DNA of 64,000 bases from positions 3,774,500 through 3,838,499 of the forward strand of contig JANVCC010000185.1 in NCBI GenBank assembly GCA_025345505.1, in the 5' to 3' direction. This document shows positions 39,721-48,562 of the stretch, piece by piece. This DNA comes from Todiramphus chloris collaris. Its lineage: Eukaryota > Chordata > Aves > Coraciiformes > Alcedinidae. Below the pieces are notes generated by a model. That model was given only the letters and a program-made list of their open reading frames with translations, was not told where the DNA came from and did no database searches. Each line of letters opens with the position of its first letter. Position 1 is the stretch's first letter. Both the position numbers and the translations under genes were made by a program.

Positions 39721-39868
39721 CGAGGGGCAAAACCAAACCTCATCTCCATGGGAAGCAAATCCCAGAGGGAAGGGCACATCTCCAGTCTGCCCAGACACCC
39801 CCACCCCAGTCCAGAGAGTCCTCTCCCACTGCCTCGCTTCATCCCTTGGTAATCGAGACAATACTGAG
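39721..39868 (-). other. Weak exon candidate (148 nt, minus strand)
   Basis: On the minus strand an acceptor (GTCATGTTTTAG, complement of 39869-39880) is followed by 148 nt with one frame open throughout. The segment ends at a full-consensus donor, CTCG|GTAAGT (complement of 39715-39724). The open frame reads about 49 codons and includes RLPRDEARQWERTLW and GFASHGDEVWFCPS. I do not recognise it. The donor is excellent; the acceptor's pyrimidine tract is poor. The frame is also open beyond the segment on both sides, which weakens the case. Confidence 0.2.
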
Positions 39869-41533
39869 CTAAAACATGACAGCCTTGCAGCAGTATTGTC
39901 CAGGGGCAGTGGCATCCCTGGTGTCTTCTGTATTCTTCTGCCTTCTCCTCTTTAATATGATCTATTTTGAAGGCCAGATAATAAGGCCATTAATTCTTTG
40001 GCTCATGCTGTGAACTATTTAATTGAACATGACAAGAAAACAGTGTTTCTTTCCTGGGAGTAATTATTGTTTGACTTTAAGTCTTTACCTACGGCAATAG
40101 CTGTGAGGAGAATAGTCCCATTAAAGGCAGGTGGGGACTCTAAATCCTTAGAAATGAGGACCATTTTTTAACCTGAAAGACATCATAAATGACCATAACT
40201 GGGACAGTAAATTTATACCTAAGTTCAGAATATTTAATGGTGCTTCTTTTCATCGCTGAACCAGGCGCTCGGAGACACTAATAGCTGGTGCTTTCCCACA
40301 TTGCACCTCCAGCCACAGCTGAAGCCAGCCCAGCCATGGGGCTGAATGAGCAGGAGGCAACAAACTATTCCTCCATACAGGGCCCTTCCGGAGAGCTGCT
40401 CATTTCTCTTTCCAGGAACTACTCTTTTCCAACAGCAAACACAACATGTTTCAGGATTAAATATTTTCCTCAGGTCAGAATAACTGCCCCTTTCCTCGGC
40501 TGTGGCAGAGGAACGCATCCTGTGCTGAAGTTCAAGCACATGCTTCTGTTTCGAGGAGGAGTGAACCAGATGTGAAAGCAGAATCCAGACAAGATGCTCT
40601 GAGCGGTCAAGGCCTGATTCCGAGGCTGCTGCAATCCCTGGAGGAGAACACGCTGCCGTTTGGCAACGTGCAGACCTGGCTTCTGACACGGTCTGGCCAT
40701 GGCCAGAAGGTCCGGCTGAGATCAGCTGGGCTCTGGGGGCATCGCGTGGCTGGGGAGGTTCCACGTGGCAATGCAATCCCATGAAAGGGATTTGGAAAAA
40801 ATGCTTTAACGGAGAGAGATGGATGTGGTGAAGAACGTGAAAGGAGAAAAAAAAGGATGAAGTCTGAGAGCAATAGGAGAACGCAGAGCCCTGACCTTGA
40901 TGCTGTATCGGACAAATACTTTGCCTCTGCTTTCTCTCCTCATGATCACAGATGCCGCTGGCTACCTGGAAAATCCTGGAAAATCCTCATCAAACCTAAA
41001 TAGCTGACAGGGGGTTGCTGTATAGGGTTAGGGGTGCTTCTCCTTCAGGTTTATTATTGCAGGGCTGCTCCCAATTGCTAAGCTATGCTGTGTTGTTGTT
41101 GGCACTGAGGGATGTTGGCTGCCTCGGAGCCCACATGTGCAGCGGTAAGTGACTCATGAGATCTGGACTGAGCAGTTCAGGCTGCCTTTAAAGTTTCTCG
41201 AGGAGAACATTCCCTTCTGCTGAGGCACAGCCCAGGCCCCTGCAGCTTCCCAACAGCCCACACTGGCATCCCAGTCAGGAGCGAGTCCTGGGCAACCCTG
41301 ATTGGGACCTGAGCACCCACGCATCTCACAGATCCATGGGTGAAGGGGGGACTGTCCTGCTCCCGCACATCCTGTGCTGGGGAACACAATGACAGGGTGG
41401 CAGGACCCTGCAGGACTAGGGCAACCCCACTCCTCACCCAAATCCCCTCTGCAAGCTCTCATCACAGCCTCTTTTCTGAGAAATGCTCAAAAATCTCAGC
41501 ACCAATGTATTTCCCTTCTCAGAGAAAGCTCCC
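39869..41533. other. Unique non-coding sequence, AT-rich regulatory-like start
   Basis: Positions 39950-40240 are AT-rich and free of repeats. They contain CCATTAATTCTTTGG, AGATAATAAGG, GAGTAATTATTG and TTTAATTGAACATG, that is, a run of homeodomain, GATA and SOX-like cores. From 40300 on the sequence is ordinary. No gene is recognised. Confidence 0.35.
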
Positions 41534-41661
41534 GAGGGGGTCCCATCACCTGCAGGCAATAGCAGAGGTGGGTTTATAGGCTCTAGCCCATGGTGTTACA
41601 GAATCCCAGCATGATGGGAATTGGAAGGGACCTTTGGAGATGATCTTGTCCAACTCCCCTG
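41534..41661 (-). mobile_element. CR1 3' end with ~66 bp extra 3' sequence (left arm of inverted pair)
   Basis: From 41600 rightward the plus strand reads CAGAATCCCAGCATGATGGG, AATTGGAAGGGACCTTTGGA and GATGATCTTGTCCAACTCCC. This is the reverse complement of a CR1 3' end, so the element is on the minus strand and 5'-truncated at 41661 after only about 60 bp. The 66 bp to the left (41534-41599), beyond the normal CR1 end, are not CR1 as I know it. They are shared almost exactly with the right-hand copy at 43284-43334. By-eye identity over about 125 bp is roughly 94 %. Confidence 0.85.
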
Positions 41662-43084
41662 TGAATTTCCTGCTCTTTGCATGCACAGCCCACCCTGCGA
41701 TTTTGCCATTCTTGTGGATTATTTGGATGTCATTTCCTCCAGCTCTCGGTGTGGTCTGAGCTTTAAACTGGTGCTTTAAACTAGCAAGTGCCAAGAGTGA
41801 TGGAGACTCTGGGGGTGAAAAAGCTGCCCCTGGGGGGAACCACGTCCCCCCACTGTCCCAGGAGAAGTTTTTCCCTGGAGCCAGGGTCAACCCAGGGGCT
41901 GGGCTGCAGCTCTGCGAAGTGTGTAGGAGTTCAGGAGTTCAGCCACGGCTGACGTGAAACGTCTCCAATCTGTAAAACTGGCCTGGAGGAAGCCGTGTCC
42001 CAGCCGTTGGCTTCTCTTTAAAGTCAAAATCCCAAGAGCGGATAAACTGCGAGCTGACCAGCCCCTCTCTGGACAGGATTTGTACTGAGCTCAGCTTGCA
42101 GCCAAGAACCAGCATCCCACACCTCCCATCTCCTTTGTTTTAACCACCTTTTGCACCAGAATTCAAAGAGCTACAAGGAACCACAGCTCACAGGTAGCTT
42201 CCTATGTTTACTGGCAAACACTGACCTAAAGCCCAGACCTCTGCACCTCCTCTCCTTGCTTTGCTCCCCGATTTTCCGCATCTCTCCCTGTTTGCAACAC
42301 CAGGCAGCCCTCGGAGACCCCGAGCGGCCACAAACCGCATTACAGGCAGGCAAAAAAAAAAAGCCTGGAAACTTTGGAGTGGGATGCTGGAGGATGCCCT
42401 TACCTCTTGTCTCTGTCCTTAAAAAGTCCTGGCTTGTTTCTAATCAGCCCCTCACGTACCTGTTGGATCCCTGGAGAGCAAGAAATCTGAGATTCCAGCT
42501 TGCGCAGATGTAATAAAAGGAGAAAGGAAAACCTGTTCCTCAAAAATCACCCTTTAATAGCAACGGTTTCTGGGACAGAACCCCTGCTTTGTCAGGGTTT
42601 GTGCGGGGTCCCAGCTGGGCATCCTTGCCAAGGGTCTTACTCTCCTCTCAAACCTCCTTGCCAACTTCAGCAGCTTCCCAGAGGCCCAATGAGGAGAGTT
42701 CTGAAGAATTTTCATGAAAATGTGCATCTGGATAGAGCCAAAAGGATTCTGCACCCACCCCATTCCAGAGAGCCCACCGGCAGGGCCAGTGCAACCCCAC
42801 GAGCCATCGGGGATCCCACACCACCCTGTTCTGGGGCTGTGCTGGCAGCCGGGTGCTCAGACATGGCCTCAACCTGCCATCTAGTGTTTTTTTCACAGCT
42901 CCAGCTGCCAGATCCCACAGCAGGCTGGGATCCGCAGCCCAGGGTTTGGCTACGAGGAGGAAGGAGCTGCAGCAACATCTCCAACAGGACCCCTAAAAGC
43001 AGTGAGGAAGGAAAGTGCTGCCTGGCTCCCATCACCAAAAGAAGATGCAACACGTGTCTTAACATGAGGCAAAACTACTTTGCT
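41662..43084. other. Unique spacer between inverted CR1 ends
   Basis: No gene or repeat is recognised between the two arms. An A-rich run sits at 42353-42362. The plus-strand frame 42500-43198 (232 codons, no ATG in the early part) has no domain I know and runs on into the CR1 copy, so it is not taken as a gene. Confidence 0.45.
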
Positions 43085-43334
43085 GTCAGGGTGTCAGATC
43101 CTGGCCCAGGCTGCCCAGAGAGGCTGTGGAGTCTCCTTCTCCAGAGAGATTTCAAACCTGCCTGGACACTGCAATGCTGGGCCCCTTGCTCTAGGTGACC
43201 CTGCTGGGGCAGGGGGGTTGGACAAGATCATCTCCAAAGGTCCCTTGCAATTCCCATCATGCTGGGGTTCTGTAACACCAAGGGCTAGAGCCTATAAACC
43301 CACTTCTGCTATCGCCTGCAGGCGATGGGCCCCT
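43085..43334 (+). mobile_element. CR1 3' end with extra 3' sequence (right arm of inverted pair)
   Basis: From about 43085 the plus strand reads CCCAGGCTGCCCAGAGAGGC, TGTGGAGTCTCCTTCTCCAG, AAACCTGCCTGGACACTGCA and GGGGGGTTGGACAAGATCAT, then GTCCCTTGCAATTCCCATCA. This is the sense strand of a CR1 3' end of about 200 bp. Instead of stopping in the usual octamer tail it continues into about 50-55 bp that match the left arm at 41534-41599 in inverted orientation. The extra part ends with a perfect 16-bp palindrome at 43311-43326. The frame is not coding. Confidence 0.88.
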
Positions 43335-46300
43335 CCTGTTTGCTCTCAAGGATGCTCTGGGCCTTTCCCAGGTGTGCAAGCATCTGCCAGGCATTCCATC
43401 TGTGCCCACCTCCTCCCAGTCACTCTCTAGCCAGTTCTGGGTGCTTGCTACGTTCTTTGCACAGTTGCAGCTGCTGGAGCTCATCCTGGGAATGTCTCAC
43501 ACCCATGTCCGGACAGAGAACACAGGCTGCCAGCTCTGGCAGCATCCCGATTTGCTCAGCACCCTGCAGCGCTTTAGGACTGGGTTTGCAAACTGGTCTA
43601 GGGGCAAGCCTGGTGGGAAACCTGGTTTTGCCTTGATGTTTGCAAAACACAGCCAAGGCACTGTCCTGCTGGCCGGCCCCACTCCTGGGCAGCCAGTGAG
43701 GGTCGAGTCCCCAGCTGACCTCACTCCAGCATCTGTTGCTGCTTAAGGCTGCCCAATGCTGCAGCTCTGACAGCAGAACCTACCCTGACTTGCTGCTCCT
43801 TGCTGGGCTTATGTTCTGGTTTGCCAGCAGCAGAGAGAACAGACAGTGGGATCAGCAGGGAGATTAAAGGTGTTTCAAGGTGGCAAGGAGTTTTTGCTGT
43901 TCTTTTTTTCCTCCCTCTTTCCAAAACTACTTTCCCACACACACACACAGCACAGATCATATCAGCAACAAGAGCATGATCCTCACTGCTGATCACTTCC
44001 CCACAGCTTCCCACAGCTCTCCATTGCTGTTAGCTGTCTATGACCCCAAAAGCCAGCAGCAAGAGGAGAATCCTGATGTGATGCATATGTGACAGGGACA
44101 TCTCAGAGACACATCCCCTGCCACAGACAAAGCTGTCACCGATCTCAGGTGGCTCTGGTTCCACTGAGCACATATGAAGATGTCATCCTAATGCAAAGTG
44201 GTGTCAGGGTGAGCTGGGAAATGGAAAAAATTTGAGCTGATTTGTGAAGCTTGGTAGGTCTGGACATGAGAGGTTAGAAAAACAGAACTTGCTGCTGCTC
44301 CTGGTTAAGGGTTGACCTGATGTGTCTACCCTGGGCACAGCAGAAAAAAAAATCCTAGAAAAGCCCCACTCTGATGCCAGGGTTAAAATCCTGGCTCCCA
44401 AGTCACTCTGATAGCTTATGAACTTGTCATTGTGTATATCAGGTACTTGCCCTTTTCCTTCTCCTTTGTCCCAGGAGTCTCAGACACAAATTGCTTTTGG
44501 TTACAGAATTGTCCGGATAGGGTTTTCACATAACACTGCTGGGCAAGAGCCACACTCCAAGGAAACAGAGCATCCAGCCCAGCCTTTGGCTTAAAACTGT
44601 TGATAGAAATCAGCACTTTTGAAAATGGAAAGATTAAATTAGTCCAAACAAAAAAAGCCCACTCTAACCACTGCAGCCTGAGCTGGAATGATGTTATGTA
44701 AACAGGGAAGGGGTGGCCACAGTTATTATCAGCTGGAGCTGCCCAAGAAAATAATCAGATCGGTTTGCTCTTTGAGGATTTCAGGGTTTGACCCCAACGC
44801 AGATGCAAGTGGACATCATGGGATGCTCCCCTTGTGCCCTTGCACCGGTGTTGCTGCTGGCACTGCCTCTGAGCCACGAGAAAGGTGAGCTAGAGGCATT
44901 GGGCTGAGTGGTGCCACAGCATCCCCGGCCCATGGCATGGGCAGTGCTGGGATGGTGGCACCTTCAGCCATTCTGAAGGTGTTCTGCCTGGTCTCGGGGA
45001 CAAGCTGTGGCTACATTTGCTCCTGTCCTTAGAGGCAGAGAAAGGTGCTGGGTTTAAACAACCTGGGTTAAGGGAGTTAAAAAACAAAGCGGCTTTGGGA
45101 AAACTGCCTTCTCCCCTCTCTGTCTCAGCTTCCATTTGTTAACTTCCCTTTCAAAATGTAGAGGAGTTTGACATCAGGTGGTAAATATCCCTGGACCCTC
45201 TAGAAAAACAGATTGCTCGTGCTTATAAGACACAGTGGTTTATTTGTTTTGTAAACCAGGGCCTCTCCTGCTGCTCCAGCACACACTCCCTCGCTGTGCT
45301 GAAATCCAAGCCCTTCGCACTGAACAGAAGCTCTATTCATCCCCCTGCCCTGTCAGCTCAGCCCCCTTCGAGAGTCTCCCTCCAGCCCCGCTGTGGCCAC
45401 AGCTCATAAAGGTACCGAGGCTGGTGTTGGGCAGCCCCAGGAGAGGAGAGTTTTGGATGCTCACAGAGGAGACTGGCACAGATTGGTTTAGATGTGATGC
45501 TTTGCCCCGCCTGCACTCATGACCTGCCATAAACCAGCCCGAAGAGCACCAGTATTACCTAAAATTCATGAACTTACTCGCCTACTATCACCAGCTCACC
45601 CTTCAGCTTTCCATTGCCTCCATAAAAATTTCCTCCAGAGGCCAGCAGATTTGAGGGAGGACTTTGCCTGGCCCTTCCCACCCATTGCATCAGCACCTCT
45701 GGGCTGCACAGCATCACGACGTGGCAGAGCCTTTCTGTGTGGTTCACCCAGAGCCCTGCTGGGCTCAAGATGTGAGCCTGAGCCACACGCTATCCCAAAT
45801 GCCTTCCAGATGACAGCAGAGAGGCGTGTGGCGGGGCCCAGCTTTGTAAGGCTGATAAAGCAACACCTCATAACTCTCCACGGGCTAGAAAAGTTAGAAT
45901 TTGGGGGACATCTCTCTTTGGGGACCAGATGTTTTCTGATCATGGGGCCTGCTGGAGACCTCTCTGCCAATTTTTTGACTAAGCCTTGTCCTCCAAAAGG
46001 GGCCACACCACATCCTAAAGGGCTAGATAATCTTGATTAGATCACATGGATTACAGAAATGACAAGAAGCCCCAGTCAATGACAAGGCTGCAAATTCAGG
46101 AGGTGTCAAGAAAACACCAGTGAAGGCAGTGCCTCTGTCCATGGGGCTCTCCAGGGTTTCCTGATGCTCAGCAGGGCTGGGATTTCTTTTCCCCACCTGC
46201 CAGCCAGTAGAAATGATCTCAGAGCTGACAACATGCCAGGAATGGAGCTGCAGCTAAGCAGAATTCAGCTTGGAGAGGTCAACTGAGACAGCAGCTGAAC

Positions 46301-46495
46301 CAGCTCTGAGAGGTCTAGGAGACCCCCAAAGACCCAGTCCCCAGACCCAAGGGAGACCACAGTGGCTCTCCAGCCCTCTCAGGTGCTCAGCTGGAAGAAG
46401 CAGCCTGTACTTCAGCAGGGAAAGTGGGTTTCAAAGCCCCAAGGCAGGCGTCCCTGCAGCAAGGTGTTTGGCAATAAACGAGCTGATCTCAAAAT
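43335..46495. other. Unique non-coding sequence
   Basis: No gene or interspersed repeat is recognised. A (CA)7 run lies at 43936-43949. Frames up to 173 codons (45519-46040) have no recognisable domain and include no ATG-started conserved-looking segment. Confidence 0.45.
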
Positions 46496-46625
46496 CTCAT
46501 CCAACCTGACCTGGAAGATTTCCAGAGATGGGGCATCTACCACCCCTCTGGACAAGCCGTGACAGTCTCTCACCACCCTCACCGTAAATTATTTCTTCCT
46601 TATATCTAGTCTAAATCTTTCCCAT
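46496..46625 (-). mobile_element. CR1 LINE fragment, internal, 3' tail missing
   Basis: The plus strand reads CATCCAACCTGACCTGGAAG, ATTTCCAGAGATGGGGCATC, TCACCACCCTCACCGTAAAT and TTCTTCCTTATATCTAGTCT. This is the reverse complement of the CR1 segment that normally lies about 70-200 bp inside the 3' end. The 3'-most part, expected at the left, is absent. A CR1 copy normally keeps its 3' end, so a later deletion or decay is implied. Confidence 0.85.
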
Positions 46626-48129
46626 GCCTTCGGTCCCCTGAAGCAAATGCTGCTCTTTAGAGAACGCGTGAGCCACCATTCCCATGGAGCAGGTTCCTCA
46701 CCCACCGTTTACAAAGAGCAGGTCCCATTTCCAGCCTGTTTGACTGGCCCGTGGCTTAGCCCTGCCTTGGCTGTGTTACCTGCTTCCAGCAAGTGCTCCT
46801 TTAGCCCCAGCAGCTCACGGCTAAACCCCAAACTGTCTCCAAGGCAGTGCCAAAGGCTCCCACACAGCCCACCTCCTGAAGGCACCTTCTTCCTGCACGC
46901 CCAAACCGCCCCAGAAACGGCGTTTCCTCCTGGCTCTACAGCTCCGGTTACGGCTCCTGATCCGCAGTGGTGACGCACTAGCGTGGTCTCCAGGGCCACG
47001 AGCCACAGCTGAATTTGCAATCGGAGCAGGAGAGAGTGAGGAAGAAAGGAGGAGTTTGTTCCCTGTGCAGCAGAACGAAACCCGTGCCGCTGAGCGGAAC
47101 CGCGCGGAACCGCAACGATCGCGCTGGACGCAAAGCCACGTGAAAAGCTCATTCCATTTCTAGGGCTCAGCAGCCAAGCAGCCGAGACATTTCTAATGCT
47201 CGTGCCTCCTCAGAGGCTTTGGTCTATGGAACATTATTATGCAGTCAAAACCAAAACTCTCAGCCAGACTCTTTGAAAAAAAAAAAAATGGAAGGAACTG
47301 TCTTAAATTAAATGGCCCATCTCACTCCATCAAATCCAACTGCAAGAATCCATGTGAGTTTAGCAAAAAAAAAATCTGCTTTCCACACTAAGCACATGCA
47401 AATAACCCACAGAGTAGACAGAAGCAGCTGCCTAAGAAAATTTGTGCTAATTGTTGCTTTGCTGGAGACTTCACAGCCTCAGCTGCAGAGTCTGAGGAGC
47501 TCCTAAAGCACAGGCACTGGGCAAGCTCCGAGAAACACTAGGAGGCTCTGGTTTGCTTTTCTGAAAGGAAGAGAGGAAGGAAAGCTGGGGGGTGGTACAG
47601 TCTGAAACCTAAAACTAGTAATGCCAACATAGAAGGAGGCAGGATGAGCCTTTCAAGACCCAGGCACAGCGACCAGCATGCACACCAGCCTGCCCGTGCC
47701 ATCACCACCATACCCAGATGCCACCCGTTGGTAAGATTTTACCTGCTTTATTCCAATGAGACTTGGAACCACATAGTTGCTGGCAGATATTGAACAACTT
47801 CAAAGATTTCCTCTCCTGCATTACCTCAGATGGAGAATGAAGATAACCTCTTTTCATTTAGCTTCAAGGTGCATTCCCTACAGGGCTTGGTGCTTCAGGT
47901 CATCTTTAAGCAGGATTAAAAGGTAATTACAAAATTTCTCTCTGCTTTAGAGAGAATACCAACTGCATCACAGTGTAAGTGCTGCAGCACAGCTCTGCCT
48001 GAGCTCAGGCTACCCCTGAAGACTTCAGATGTCAAGGCCAGCAGACCCCTTGCATTTACAGCAAGGTTCCCCATGGAGCTGCCCTTTTATAACCCAGTTT
48101 TGGCCTGAGTTGGGTTCAGGTTATTTATC
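46626..48129. other. Unique sequence with small CpG-rich patch
   Basis: Around 46910-47140 CpG sites become frequent. At 47094-47113 a 10-bp unit, GCGGAACCGC, is repeated twice in perfect tandem. A CACGTG E-box lies at about 47137-47142. Without CCAAT, TATA or a longer island I do not call a promoter. An A13 run lies at 47276-47288. No gene is recognised. Confidence 0.35.
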
Positions 48130-48562
48130 ACCAGCAGCTGCTGGCCCAAGGAGCTGGGAAGGTCTGCAGCTGGCAGGGGCCACAGCCAGGATAAACAACC
48201 CAAGCAGCCAATGGGAGAGTTGATACCATCCTGAGTCTCACCCCTATAGAAGGGGAGGGCTGAGCCAGGTTGGGGCTGCCTGTTTTCAACTTGCTGCAGT
48301 GTGATCAGAGCAGGGGAAGTGGTGTGTTGGGCACAGGCAGAGCCTATCACTTGCTTTGGCTATCATTTCATTAGTAATGTTGTTTTCTTCTCTGGGTTAT
48401 TTTATTAAACTGTCTTTATCTCAATCTACCGAGTGTCACCTTTTGTTTTCCTCCTGGTTTTCCTTCCCATCCCCCAGGAAGGGGTGGGGAGGGAGGTGCA
48501 GGGCGAAGCAGGGGCTGAGCAGCTGCATGGTGTTCAGTGGCTGGCAGAGGTTAAACCATGAA
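48130..48562 (+). mobile_element. Solo LTR, avian endogenous retrovirus (ERVL-like)
   Basis: Landmarks in order on the plus strand are GGGGCCACAGCCAGGATAAA (about 48176), a CTATAGAAGG TATA-like box (about 48244), TCACTTGCTTTGGCTATC (about 48350), the polyadenylation signal ATTAAA (48404-48409), AACTGTCTTTATCTCAATCT, the GTCACCTTTTGTTTTCCTCC zone and the end GGTTAAACCATG near 48560. This is the standard order of a common avian LTR family, the same type as the one at 11.3 kb but in the opposite orientation. No internal viral region adjoins, so it is a solo LTR and a fossil. The 5' boundary is uncertain; I could not fix the expected TGTC start. Confidence 0.8.

Noticed and set aside
42500-43198. 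232-codon open frame
   Set aside because: It runs straight into the CR1 fragment at 43085 and has no domain of its own.
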